In this document: positions 52,736 through 61,447 of the stretch, piece after piece | Numbering within the stretch: position 1 is the first letter of the stretch | Layout: the number at the start of each line of letters is the position of its first letter | Assembly: GCA_947564465.1 (NCBI GenBank) | Contig: CANOCV010000003.1 | Span: 1-64,000 of the forward strand | Origin: an uncultured Roseburia sp. | GTDB taxonomy: Bacteria; Bacillota; Clostridia; Lachnospirales; Lachnospiraceae | Length of the DNA stretch: 64,000 nucleotides | Reading direction: 5' to 3' | The notes under the pieces: generated by a model | Seen by the model: only the letters and a program-made list of their open reading frames with translations | Told to the model about the DNA's origin: nothing | Databases searched by the model: none | Program-made: the position numbers and the translations under genes

Positions 52736-52954
52736 ATCATAGGAAAGACCTTGGTGCTGTGAAGCATTAAAACCTACGACTTTCCTATGATATAAAAAGC
52801 CCTCCGGGTAGATCGCACTGCGGCGGAGAGGAAATATATCGCTAAAGCGATCCGCCGCAGGCGGAGAATCCGGCAGAGCCGGATTCTATTTTATATCATA
52901 GGAAAGACCTTGGTGCTGTGAAACGTTAAAACCTACGACTTTCCTATGATATAA
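52732..52954. repeat. Composite palindromic repeat, copies C and D
   Basis: Copy C: TTATATCATAGGAAAG (52732-52747) pairs perfectly with CTTTCCTATGATATAA (52780-52795). Copy D: the same 16-base arms lie at 52891-52906 and 52939-52954. Both loops are 32 bases and almost identical (CTTGGTGCTGTGAA). Between them lie TGCGGCGGA (52819-52827) with TCCGCCGCA (52851-52859) enclosing ATCGCT/AGCGAT, and AATCCGGC (52867-52874) with GCCGGATT (52878-52885). Confidence 0.9.
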
Positions 52955-53117
52955 AAGCTTATGCGCACTCGCGCGAGAGGAAGATATTGCTATGTAATAG
53001 TCCTAAGGAATCCCCCAGGCAAGCCTGGTACCCCTTAGGACAAATCCGCGCGCGGAAACAAAAGCTGCGCATTGAAAGCTGTTAATCCGCGAGGGTGTGC
53101 GAAGCGCACTTTTGTTC
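52955..53117. repeat. Further palindromic blocks next to copy D
   Basis: GTCCTAAGG (53000-53008) pairs with CCTTAGGAC (53033-53041) around an inner CCAGGC/GCCTGG stem, and GTGTGC (53095-53100) with GCGCAC (53104-53109). CCGCGCGCGG lies between them. No reading frame with a ribosome site is present; the 441-base gap 52677-53117 is made up almost wholly of a terminator and these repeats. Confidence 0.65.
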
Positions 53118-54395
53118 CTACTTTTCGCATAATTCTAATACAAAGGTTGAACCGCCTCCTTTTGTATCTCTTATATATATTTTTCCGTGATGCGCATCCG
53201 TGATTTCTTTTGCGATACTTAGCCCGAGTCCGAAATGTTCCTTTGTGGAGCGGGAATTTTCGCCGCGATAGAAGCGGTCAAAAACATAAGGCTTTTGTTC
53301 CTCAGGAATACCGGGACCATTGTCGGCAACTGAGAGATAAAAGTGCGGGGCATTATAGCGCAGAGAAAGCCGGATATGTCCACCGCAATTGCTATATGTG
53401 ATGGCGTTGGAAATCAAGATACCAAGGAGCTGTGAGATCCGGGAGGCGTCGCAGATGCAAGGCGGCATTACCTCCTCCGGCAATTCAACGCTTAGGCGAA
53501 TGTTTTTTTCTATTGCAAGAGGCAAAAACGCTTCGTAGGTGTCCAAAAGAAGTGTATCTAATTCCGTATTTTCCATACAAAAGGACCAGGTGTGGTTGTC
53601 GGCGCCGGCAAGAGTCAGCATGTCATTGACAAGAACGGACATGCGCTGCCCTTCTTTTTCTACCGTGTGGTAAAAGCCGGATTTTTCCTCAGAAGATGCA
53701 TTTTCTGCCGCTGTGATGGAGGAGAGAATGACAGCGAGCGGTGTGCGCAGTTCGTGTGAAACAGCAGAGATAAATTCATTTTGCTTTTTCTGGGAAATTT
53801 GTATCGGTGCCAGCACTTTTTCGGTATAGTAAAACGAAAATAACAGCAGAAGTAAAAGGCCGCAGAGGTTGATCAGGGCCAGAAATATGCGCTGTGTCTT
53901 AAGCAGAGAATTTAGTTCATCCGTGGAATAAAGAATCACCGCAAGCACGGTTCCGCTATGCAGTCTGGCCGTGCAGGTATAGTAGCGCATTCCGTCGGAG
54001 GCGTCATAAATTGTTTCGATATGCGGTGAGACGTACTCCGAGGATGTTTGGTAGGATATATTCGAAAGAAAATCCTGCAGTAAAACTTCTCTGGCGAGAG
54101 CCTGTTCTTTTTTGGAGAGAATTTCTGTTGTGTAGTCCAGGGGAATTCCTCTGTCATAGAGCGCTACAATATATCGTTTGTTGGCAGAAATTTTCGTAAG
54201 CCATTCGTGCGTAACCATATGCTGCTGCTCAAGATTCGAAATCAAAGTACCCACATCTGCCTGAAAGGACAGAAATTGATTGCTTTTTTGTGCGCTTTCA
54301 GACATAAATAAGTAACAGAGCGACATAACAGCAAGAATCAGCCCGGCGATTCCGGTAAAAAGAAGGGTAAGTTTTCTATGAATCTTTTTGTACAT
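53118..54395 (-). CDS. Sensor histidine kinase
   Basis: A 425-residue membrane kinase. One helix near the N-terminus (LLFTGIAGLILAVMSLCYLF), an extracytoplasmic domain of about 140 residues, then a second helix (FLALINLCGLLLLLLFSFYY) lead straight into the HisKA domain with phosphoacceptor motif SAVSHELRTPLAV. The HATPase domain has NAITYS (N-box), DNGPGIPEEQ (G1) and FGLGLSIAKEI (G2). No HAMP domain was seen. ATG 54395 has GGAGG six bases upstream; the start overlaps the response regulator gene by 20 bases. The system is divergent from the importer-like operon at 55237 and probably controls it. Confidence 0.92.
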   Translation of the reverse strand: MYKKIHRKLTLLFTGIAGLILAVMSLCYLFMSESAQKSNQFLSFQADVGTLISNLEQQHMVTHEWLTKISANKRYIVALYDRGIPLDYTTEILSKKEQALAREVLLQDFLSNISYQTSSEYVSPHIETIYDASDGMRYYTCTARLHSGTVLAVILYSTDELNSLLKTQRIFLALINLCGLLLLLLFSFYYTEKVLAPIQISQKKQNEFISAVSHELRTPLAVILSSITAAENASSEEKSGFYHTVEKEGQRMSVLVNDMLTLAGADNHTWSFCMENTELDTLLLDTYEAFLPLAIEKNIRLSVELPEEVMPPCICDASRISQLLGILISNAITYSNCGGHIRLSLRYNAPHFYLSVADNGPGIPEEQKPYVFDRFYRGENSRSTKEHFGLGLSIAKEITDAHHGKIYIRDTKGGGSTFVLELCEK

Positions 54396-55068
54396 GTGCA
54401 TCCTCCAAGCGATAGCCAACACCACGGATTGTTTTTATTTGAACCTGAGTAGAAACATTTTTCAGGCGTCTTCGGACAAAGTGAATATAGTTGTCCAGAT
54501 TGCCGTCCTCCACTTCGGCATCAATACCCCATATCTTAGTTAAAATAGTATTTCTCGGAAGCGTTTGTCCGGGATTGTTTAAGAAAAATTCCAGAAGAGA
54601 GCCTTCTTTTTTGGAGAGCGTAAAGCTTCCGAGGGAACCGCTTAAGCGGTTATTTTCCGGGAAATAGCAGATGTCCAGAAAAGACAGGCTGGTATTTTCC
54701 TGCCAGCCTCTGGGGCGTCTTGCAATGCTGCGGATTCTTGCTAAAAGCTCCGTGGTGGCAAACGGTTTGACAAGATAGTCATCGGCTCCGGCGTCAAGTC
54801 CGGTGATTTTGTCATTGACTTCCCCCAGAGCCGTCAGGATGATAATCGGAGTTTCTTTTCCGGTATCCCGAAATTTCTTCAACAGAGTAATGCCGTCAAT
54901 GTGCGGCAGCATTCTGTCCAATAAAATTAAGTCGTAAATATTTTGTTCCATATAAAATAGTGCATCCTCACCATCCGCGCAGGTATCGATTGTAAAGCCT
55001 GCTTTTTCCAGCTGCTTGGATAAGGAAACGCTAAGACCGTTGTCGTCTTCTACTAATAAAATACGCAT
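54376..55068 (-). CDS. OmpR/PhoB-family response regulator
   Basis: A 230-residue regulator. The receiver domain has VEDDNGLS, the phosphoacceptor Asp in DLILLDRMLPHID and DYLVKPFA with the conserved Lys. A winged-helix effector domain follows (LSKKEGSLLEFFLNNPG ... DNYIHFVRRRLKN ... TIRGVGYRLE). It is co-transcribed with the kinase gene. The divergent intergenic region holds a large imperfect palindrome (55121-55179) that could be its operator. Confidence 0.94.
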   Translation of the reverse strand: MRILLVEDDNGLSVSLSKQLEKAGFTIDTCADGEDALFYMEQNIYDLILLDRMLPHIDGITLLKKFRDTGKETPIIILTALGEVNDKITGLDAGADDYLVKPFATTELLARIRSIARRPRGWQENTSLSFLDICYFPENNRLSGSLGSFTLSKKEGSLLEFFLNNPGQTLPRNTILTKIWGIDAEVEDGNLDNYIHFVRRRLKNVSTQVQIKTIRGVGYRLEDAHVQKDS

Positions 55069-55120
55069 AAGAAATCCTTTCCGCTTTATTTTTAATTATT
55101 AAAGCATATTTTACCACGCA

Positions 55121-55179
55121 AATCTTTAATTAAACTCTAATTTTTTGGTAAGGGTTTTTTTAGAGAAAATTTAAAGATT
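55121..55179. promoter_or_regulatory. Large nested palindrome, candidate operator
   Basis: AATCTTTAATT (55121-55131) mirrors AATTTAAAGATT (55168-55179) with one extra T. Inside it CTCTAA (55135-55140) mirrors TTAGAG (55160-55165). The nested dyad spans 59 bases of the 168-base divergent region between the response regulator gene and the solute-binding lipoprotein gene. Confidence 0.5.
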
Positions 55180-55236
55180 GTTGTGATAACCTGTTTTCAG
55201 GGTGAGATATGGATTAAAAAAACAGGAGGTCTTTAG

Positions 55237-57567
55237 ATGAGAGGACGAACAAGAATACACAAAAACAGGATAGGGGCAATTGTTATGACGTTTTGCCTGC
55301 TGTTTTCTATGGCGGGTTGTGCTAATACGAATACGCAGGGGAAACAAGGAGAAAAACAACAGGGAGACGGCGGAGGAAAGTCGGAGAATGCAGGAAATGA
55401 CGGTGCAATGGGGCGTTATATGGAGGAGGAGCTTGAGTTGCCAAAAACGCTTAGCGAGATATCCGATATCAGGAGACTGGCGGATAAAAGTCTGGTAATT
55501 CTCGATATGAAAGGAGGAGCCTGTTTCATCTCAACAGATGAGGGAAAAAGCTGGGAGAGTAAATCGGTTGCAGTGCTTTCCGGTATGTTAAATGAGGGGA
55601 GGGAAGCGGAGTATCTGGCAGGTACGCTTTTAGAGGATGGCAGCGTTTTTTGGGGTTACAATGACTGGGAGGCAGTCTCAGAGGGGCAGGAGACGGCATC
55701 TTCATATCCGACACATTATTATTATGTAGATATAGAAGGAAATGCGAAGGAGGTTGCACTGCCGGTAGATAACGGCCATTCGTATATCTCACAGACAGTT
55801 TGTACGGCGGATAATTCCTTATATGGAATGGACAATGCGGGGAAAATTTACAGCATTGATCTGGAAAACCAAAAGGCCGAATATCTGTTTACGCCGGAAA
55901 ATGCTATGGGAGTTTCTTTACACACATGTGGAAACGATCTTGTGGTCCTTGATGAAAAAAAGGCGTATTTCTATGGAAAAGGAGACAGCGAGGCAGACAG
56001 TTCGGATACGCTATTAAATGAACAGATTGAAAAGGCTCTAAAGGCAGGGGGAATGGCAGCGGTTACGGGAGGAGCGGATGATAAGATCTATCTGGCGTGC
56101 GCGGCAGGTCTTTACTCTCATGTCGCGGGCGGCAGCGTCATGGAACAGTTGGCGGACGGCGGACTGCTCGCGCTCGGAGAACCGTCTAAGCAGGCAAAGA
56201 AGATACTGGCGAATGACGACGGCAGCTTTCTTGTTTCCTTTAGCGACAGCAGTCTCTGCTCGTATACTTATGATCCGAATGTATCGGCGGTACCGACGGA
56301 GCAGCTGAATATATACAGCCTTACGGATAATGGAACGGTCAGGCAGGCAATCGGCAAGTTTCGGAAAATAAATCCGGATGTCTATGTAAAGCTGGAAGTC
56401 GGGATGAGCGGGGAGGACAGTGTGACAGTCAATGATGCGGTAAAGAATTTGAATACAAGGCTATTGGCAAACGAGGGTCCCGATATCTTAATATTGGACG
56501 GTATGCCGATGGAATCGTATGTGGAAAAGGGAATTCTTGCGGATATCGGCAGTCTGCTCGACGAAGTCATGGGTGAATCGGAATATTTTGAAAATCTGAC
56601 AAGGGCGTATCAAAAGGATAATGGGATATTTGCCGTTCCGCTCCGGTTTCAGGTTCCGGTGCTGACCGGAAAAGGGGGAAGCCTTGCGGAGGTTACAGAT
56701 CTGAAATCTCTTGCCGGTGCGGTAGAAGCGGCAAGAGAGGAAGATACGAAACCAAGAAACGTACTTGGAACATTTACGGCAGAAGAGTTATTAGATGTCC
56801 TTTCCGTTTCCTGCGGAAACGCATGGCAGAAGGAGGACGGAAGTCTCGACGAAGGTGCGCTGTCGGAATTTTTGACGCAGGCGAAACGAATATACGACGC
56901 CGATCAGGCGAATCTGACGGACGAGGATAAAGATGCCCATAACAGGGCGATGGCAATGGGGTCAAAATACTTGCAGGCCGCCGAATCACAGACCTTTAAT
57001 ATACAGGCAAGGTATCAGATTTTTGCAATGGCAAATCTTGGCGGGAAAGAGGACTATCCTCACACCATGGCGTCTCTAATTAATATAGAGGACGGGGTTT
57101 TAAAGAAAACAGTCGGACAGACGGACAATGTTTTTCTTCCTTCGGGTGTGACCGGAATTTGTGCAGGCGGAAACAATCAGGAGCTTGCAAAGGAATTTCT
57201 AAAGGAAATGCTTTCCGAGGAAGTTCAGCACTACGATTCCGGCGACGGATTCCCGGTGAATAAAACTTCATTTATGGAATGGACCAGGCAGCCCGAAGAG
57301 ACGGATCAGACATCTTTAGCAATTGTAGAGGGCGGAGACGGAGCCGACGGGGAGGTACACTCCGTAGATTATTCCATATGGCCGAATGAAGAGCAGTGGC
57401 AGAATCTACTTAAAATTATTTCTGAGTTGGAGAAGCCGTGTCTTACGGATGAAGTAATCTTAGACAGTGTAAAAGATATCGGCGCGGATGTTTTAACAGG
57501 AGAAAAGAAGTTAGAGGACGGTGTCAATGAAATTAAACAGAAAATCGAAATTTACATCAAGGAGTAG
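55237..57567 (+). CDS. Lipoprotein: propeller-like N-terminal domain fused to family 1 solute-binding protein
   Basis: A 776-residue lipoprotein (signal IGAIVMTFCLLFSMAGC, lipobox MAGC). About 320 residues with repeated strand patterns and short Asp/Gly turns (ILDMKGGACFISTDEGKSWES; YSIDLENQKAEYLF) look like a beta-propeller or BNR-type sensor domain. From about residue 355 the sequence is that of an ABC extracellular solute-binding protein, family 1: LNIYSLTDNGTVRQAIGKFRKINPDV, GPDILILDGMPMESYVEKGIL and a C-terminal NVFLPSGVTGICAGGNNQELAKEFL. Such binding proteins usually capture sugars. The fusion is unusual. AGGAGGTC precedes the ATG, and the first permease gene overlaps its 3' end by about 40 bases. 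Confidence 0.8.
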   Translation: MRGRTRIHKNRIGAIVMTFCLLFSMAGCANTNTQGKQGEKQQGDGGGKSENAGNDGAMGRYMEEELELPKTLSEISDIRRLADKSLVILDMKGGACFISTDEGKSWESKSVAVLSGMLNEGREAEYLAGTLLEDGSVFWGYNDWEAVSEGQETASSYPTHYYYVDIEGNAKEVALPVDNGHSYISQTVCTADNSLYGMDNAGKIYSIDLENQKAEYLFTPENAMGVSLHTCGNDLVVLDEKKAYFYGKGDSEADSSDTLLNEQIEKALKAGGMAAVTGGADDKIYLACAAGLYSHVAGGSVMEQLADGGLLALGEPSKQAKKILANDDGSFLVSFSDSSLCSYTYDPNVSAVPTEQLNIYSLTDNGTVRQAIGKFRKINPDVYVKLEVGMSGEDSVTVNDAVKNLNTRLLANEGPDILILDGMPMESYVEKGILADIGSLLDEVMGESEYFENLTRAYQKDNGIFAVPLRFQVPVLTGKGGSLAEVTDLKSLAGAVEAAREEDTKPRNVLGTFTAEELLDVLSVSCGNAWQKEDGSLDEGALSEFLTQAKRIYDADQANLTDEDKDAHNRAMAMGSKYLQAAESQTFNIQARYQIFAMANLGGKEDYPHTMASLINIEDGVLKKTVGQTDNVFLPSGVTGICAGGNNQELAKEFLKEMLSEEVQHYDSGDGFPVNKTSFMEWTRQPEETDQTSLAIVEGGDGADGEVHSVDYSIWPNEEQWQNLLKIISELEKPCLTDEVILDSVKDIGADVLTGEKKLEDGVNEIKQKIEIYIKE

Positions 57568-58396
57568 ACAGTTCGGTTATCTATTGTTTTTACTTCCGAG
57601 CCTTGCGGGGGTGCTCATATTTGTTATGGCGCCCTTCGGCAGGGTCATACTGTACTCGGTGAAAACGGCGGCTACAAGCGAGTTCTGCGGTCTGGAAAAT
57701 TATCGGACGGTGCTTTCCAATGAAGCTTTTTTGCTGGCGGCAAAAAACACGGCAAGGTTTGACGCGTTATGTCTGCCGTTGTTAATCGGAATTTCTCTGC
57801 TGCTTGCGGTTCTGTTATCGAAAAGTAAACTGATACAGAAAATAAAGTCGGCGTGGCTTTTTCCGCTTGCCATTCCCTCGGCAACACTCGTTCTGATCTG
57901 GAAAATGCTGTTTGAAAAAAACGGAATCATCAATGCAGGATTAATGCAGGCGGGAATCGAAGGTCCGGACTGGATGGGAAGCAATCTGTCTTTCTATGTG
58001 CTTGTTGTCAGTTATATTTGGAAAAATCTGGGATATACGGTTCTATTATGGCTTTCGGGAATTTTATCCGTACCGGAGAATATTCTTGAGGCGGCAAGAG
58101 TCGATGGGGCAAACGAGAGAAAAAGCTTCTTTTATGTGGTGCTTCCGAATCTAAAGCCTGTGTTTTATACGATAACCGTGTTGTCCTTTTTAAACTCCTT
58201 TCAGGTGTTTCGGGAGGCATATCTTGTCGCGGGCGCGTATCCGCAGGAGAGCATGTATTTGCTGCAGCATCTGTTCAATAATTGGTTTACCAGCCTGTCC
58301 ATAGACAAAATGTCCGCGGCTGCGGTGATACTTGCGCTTATCTTTTCCGCAATTGTTCTTGTACTGCAAAAGCTGTGGGATCAAGGAGGAAAGTAA
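57527..58396 (+). CDS. Sugar-type ABC importer permease (MalF-like)
   Basis: A 289-residue permease with six hydrophobic helices of the binding-protein-dependent transport family. The cytoplasmic EAA loop, which docks the ATPase, is intact (EAARVDGANERKSFF ... LPNLKP). The N-terminus lacks the large extra domain of MalF proper. ATG 57527 lies inside the end of the preceding gene, with GAGG about ten bases upstream; a GTG at 57521 is possible. No ATPase gene is in the operon, so a shared MsmX-type ATPase elsewhere may energise it. Confidence 0.92.
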   Translation: MKLNRKSKFTSRSRQFGYLLFLLPSLAGVLIFVMAPFGRVILYSVKTAATSEFCGLENYRTVLSNEAFLLAAKNTARFDALCLPLLIGISLLLAVLLSKSKLIQKIKSAWLFPLAIPSATLVLIWKMLFEKNGIINAGLMQAGIEGPDWMGSNLSFYVLVVSYIWKNLGYTVLLWLSGILSVPENILEAARVDGANERKSFFYVVLPNLKPVFYTITVLSFLNSFQVFREAYLVAGAYPQESMYLLQHLFNNWFTSLSIDKMSAAAVILALIFSAIVLVLQKLWDQGGK

Positions 58397-58423
58397 TGCG
58401 AAGCATTTTTTTAGGAGGATGAA

Positions 58424-59272
58424 ATGAAACGATGGACGAGACTTGTGATTGATGTGTTGTTAATTGTTCTTGCAGTTCTAATCTGCATGCCGGTGATACT
58501 CGTGGCTTTAGGTTCTCTGAAAGCGGATTCGGAGCTGCTTGACGGTCTTTTGCCGATTCTAAGCGATTCCAGGGAAATGATAGACTGGAATTTGTTTCCG
58601 CTCTATCCGACTTTAAAGCATTATCAGGAGGTTCTATTTAAAACACCGCAGTTCTTTACCGTGTTTTTCAACTCGGTGAAGATAGCAGGATCTATTTTGT
58701 TGGGGCAGCTTGTGATTGCAGTGCCTGCGGCATGGGCGTTTGCGAGATTTGATTTTCGTTTTAAGAAGCCTGTATTTGTCATTTATGTGGTATTGATGCT
58801 GATGCCGTTTCAGATAACTATGCTGCCGAATTATCTGGTGTTAAACGGCTTAAAGCTTTTAAATACGCATGCGAGCGTTGTGCTGCCGGCTATTTTTTCT
58901 ACATTTCCGGTATTTATAATATACCGCGGCTTCTGCGAAATTCCAAAGAGTCTGATTGAGGCGGCAAAGATAGACGGAGCAGGGAATTTTGCGGTGTTTT
59001 TTAAGATAGGGATACCGCTTGGATCTTCGGGTATTCTTTCTGCGATGGTGCTCGGATTTTTGAATTATTGGAATATGGTGGAGCAGCCCCTGGCATTCTT
59101 GCAGGATAAATCACTATGGCCGCTGTCGCTGTATCTGCCGGAAATTGATGTCAGCCATGCGGGGCTTGCGTTTGGCGCGTCTGTGATTACATTGATACCT
59201 GCGGTATTTGTGTTTTTGATCGGACAGGAATATTTGGAACAGGGAATTGTAGCAGCGGGAATAAAGGAATAA
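58424..59272 (+). CDS. Sugar-type ABC importer permease (MalG-like)
   Basis: A 282-residue permease with six hydrophobic helices. The EAA loop reads EAAKIDGAGNFAVFFK followed by IPLGSSG. The opening helix and a substrate-side loop (KHYQEVLFKTPQFFTVFFNSVKIA) match MalG-type subunits. TAGGAGGATGA precedes the ATG. With the permease just upstream it should form the heterodimeric channel. The HlyD-like gene begins five bases after its stop. Confidence 0.93.
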   Translation: MKRWTRLVIDVLLIVLAVLICMPVILVALGSLKADSELLDGLLPILSDSREMIDWNLFPLYPTLKHYQEVLFKTPQFFTVFFNSVKIAGSILLGQLVIAVPAAWAFARFDFRFKKPVFVIYVVLMLMPFQITMLPNYLVLNGLKLLNTHASVVLPAIFSTFPVFIIYRGFCEIPKSLIEAAKIDGAGNFAVFFKIGIPLGSSGILSAMVLGFLNYWNMVEQPLAFLQDKSLWPLSLYLPEIDVSHAGLAFGASVITLIPAVFVFLIGQEYLEQGIVAAGIKE

Positions 59273-59277
59273 AAAAT

Positions 59278-60747
59278 ATGAATGAAATAGTTAAAAAAGA
59301 TTTTTTTGTGAAGAAAAGTAAAAGGAGCCGTATTGCGGCATGGTTTGGCGTATTCTTAATGTTTATGCTAATCTGCTCGATTGTATCAAGGGGAATCTAT
59401 GCGATGCAGATACCGCGGGTCGTAACGGGGTATGCAACAGTGAAAAGTATTGAGCATAAGATTGAGGGCGACGGAATGATTGCAGAGGGCAGCGAGCATC
59501 CGGTGAATATAAGAGAGGGGATTCTCGTCAGCGAAGTCTGTGTAAAAGAAGGAGAAAAAATAGACGAGGGAACTCTGCTCCTTCGTCTGGATTTAGACTC
59601 CTTAAAGGAAAAATATGAGGAGGCGGGTCAACGTGTCGAGGAGGAGAGAACGCGTCTGAATGATTTGCAAAGCAACAAAAGCGCAACACAGGACGCGGCA
59701 AATAAGGAGAAAAACCGTGCGCAAACGGATTTGTTGCGCATTACAGGAGAACAGAATGACCTCGTTGCGTCCGCGCAGGGCAAGTTTGATGCGGCGGCGG
59801 CAGAGGAAGCAAATTATCCGGATTTTGATACGTATTTTGAAGAGAAAAAAAGCTCGGACGCGGAGTATAAGAGCATGAAGGAGTCCGGGGGAAAGGAGCT
59901 TAAGGCGTATGAAAACAAGCTGCGGGAGAGCGCTAAGGAGGAATGGGAGAACAAGAAGAATGAGTTGAGGGCCGCAAAAGAAGAGGCGGAGGCGGCGCTT
60001 CTTGAGGCAAAGAAAAACAGTGACAGTGCGATTGAAAACGCAAGGCGGAATGCGGAGGATGCGGGGAAGATTTCCCAGGATAATGCGGGAATCCTTGCAC
60101 AGCAGAATGTTGTTGCAGATTGTGAAGAGGAGGCGGCAGAGCTTAAGGCGCTTCTTGATGCAAACGGAGAGATTGTAAGCAAAATAGCGGGAAGTATAGC
60201 GAAGGTGAATATTTATGCGGGAGACACAACAGTAGACGGAGCGGCGTTTTTGGTCGCCGGGGGAGAAGAGGGCTGGACATTTAGCGCACGCATTATGCAG
60301 GATCAGAAAAAATATGTAAGCAGCGGGGATGCCATGGAAGTTAATTTTGCAGATCTTGGCATTCGTCTGTATGATGTGGAAATCGTTTCGGTACAAAAGG
60401 ATGAGGAGGGGATGTATGAGATTCGTGCAAAGCTTGAGGAGCCGGGATTATCCCTGGGGGATACGGGCACGTTTTCCATTGTAAAAAGTGGCGAAGAGTA
60501 TCCCTGCTGTGTGCCGCTCTCTGCGCTTTATGCGGGGGATAGTACGACATATGTGCTCATTGTGCAGGAAGAAAATACGATTTTGGGGACGGAGCTTCGA
60601 GCCGTAAAAAGAGAAGTGACGGTCGTAGATAAAAATGATACCTATGCGGCATTGGACGGCGCGCCGCTTACGAAGGACGAGCCGATTATAACATCAAGCG
60701 ACCGTGCCGTGGCGGCGGATGCAAGAGTGCGTCCGGAGGAGCCATGA
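59278..60747 (+). CDS. HlyD/MacA-like membrane-fusion adaptor
   Basis: A 489-residue protein with one N-terminal membrane helix (IAAWFGVFLMFMLICSIV) and a first half-lipoyl segment (GILVSEVCVKEGEKIDEG). A long, highly charged coiled coil follows (about residues 110-295, rich in Glu, Lys and Ala), then the second half-lipoyl part (GEIVSKIAGSIAKVNIYAGD) and a beta-barrel region (GDAMEVNFADLG ... LSLGDTGTFSI). This is the layout of periplasmic adaptor proteins, which in Gram-positives work with MacB-like ABC exporters. Finding one straight after MalFG-like importer genes is unusual. Its stop overlaps the next start by four bases (ATGA). Confidence 0.85.
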   Translation: MNEIVKKDFFVKKSKRSRIAAWFGVFLMFMLICSIVSRGIYAMQIPRVVTGYATVKSIEHKIEGDGMIAEGSEHPVNIREGILVSEVCVKEGEKIDEGTLLLRLDLDSLKEKYEEAGQRVEEERTRLNDLQSNKSATQDAANKEKNRAQTDLLRITGEQNDLVASAQGKFDAAAAEEANYPDFDTYFEEKKSSDAEYKSMKESGGKELKAYENKLRESAKEEWENKKNELRAAKEEAEAALLEAKKNSDSAIENARRNAEDAGKISQDNAGILAQQNVVADCEEEAAELKALLDANGEIVSKIAGSIAKVNIYAGDTTVDGAAFLVAGGEEGWTFSARIMQDQKKYVSSGDAMEVNFADLGIRLYDVEIVSVQKDEEGMYEIRAKLEEPGLSLGDTGTFSIVKSGEEYPCCVPLSALYAGDSTTYVLIVQEENTILGTELRAVKREVTVVDKNDTYAALDGAPLTKDEPIITSSDRAVAADARVRPEEP

Positions 60748-61325
60748 CGCGCCGCAGAAAAGCCGTTCTCTTGGCGTTTATATTTCTTTTTCTTGCAGCG
60801 TTTTTTTTAATTTTGTGTACGGTAAGGAAAACGGAGGGAACGGACGTTTATGAGCTTTCCGACGGATATATATACAGTTCTGAGATGTCGGATACTTTAA
60901 AGAAAATGAAGGAAGAGCAGACGAATGTTGCTTTCTGGCAGGAAAGAAAGGATGCCCTGGTTTTTAATCCTGAGTTTAACCGCAGCATCAGTACGACGGT
61001 ACTTGGGATTGCCGGAGATACGTCGGTGCTGTTTCCCGATCAAAATGTGTTAAGCTTTGGAGAAGATAACTGCTGTCTCCTCGGCGCCAATGCAGCGGTA
61101 CGGCTTTTTGGCAGTACACAGGTAAACGGAAAAAGGGTTGAGATAAACGGCAGAAGCTATGCGGTCGCGGGAATCATATATGATAAAGAGGACGTGGTTA
61201 TATATGAATTGTCCGTAAAGGATTCGGAGAGTTTGGATCACGCGGGATACCGTTACCGGGACAAAAAGGAGAGAAACAGGAAAAGGCATGCGCTGGAGAG
61301 CGGCTTTGGAATAGTAGCGGATTAA
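60744..61325 (+). CDS. Orphan MacB periplasmic-core-domain protein
   Basis: A 193-residue protein with one N-terminal membrane helix (AVLLAFIFLFLAAFFLILC) and an extracytoplasmic domain resembling the MacB periplasmic core: SISTTVLGIAGDTS, FGEDNCCLLGANAAVRLFG, then VNGKRVEINGRSYAVAGII. In full MacB/FtsX permeases this domain is followed by three more helices; here it stops after a basic tail. It is coupled to the HlyD-like gene by an ATGA overlap, so the two probably interact outside the membrane. The missing permease helices and ATPase make it an orphan; it might be a truncated permease or a purpose-built accessory. Confidence 0.7.
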   Translation: MTRRRKAVLLAFIFLFLAAFFLILCTVRKTEGTDVYELSDGYIYSSEMSDTLKKMKEEQTNVAFWQERKDALVFNPEFNRSISTTVLGIAGDTSVLFPDQNVLSFGEDNCCLLGANAAVRLFGSTQVNGKRVEINGRSYAVAGIIYDKEDVVIYELSVKDSESLDHAGYRYRDKKERNRKRHALESGFGIVAD

Positions 61326-61447
61326 CGAAAGACAACCGTTTGCGACACTTGAATTTATCCCTCAAATATAGTAAAGTGATGATAGAAAAACATTCCGGGA
61401 GACATTTGTCTGCGGGATGAAAAGCAGTCAAGGAAAGAGGGATAAAG

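Noticed and set aside
59602..60396. Long minus-strand frame of 264 codons inside the HlyD-like gene
   Set aside because: It is the antisense reading of the Glu/Lys/Ala-rich coiled coil; no start signal and improbable composition.
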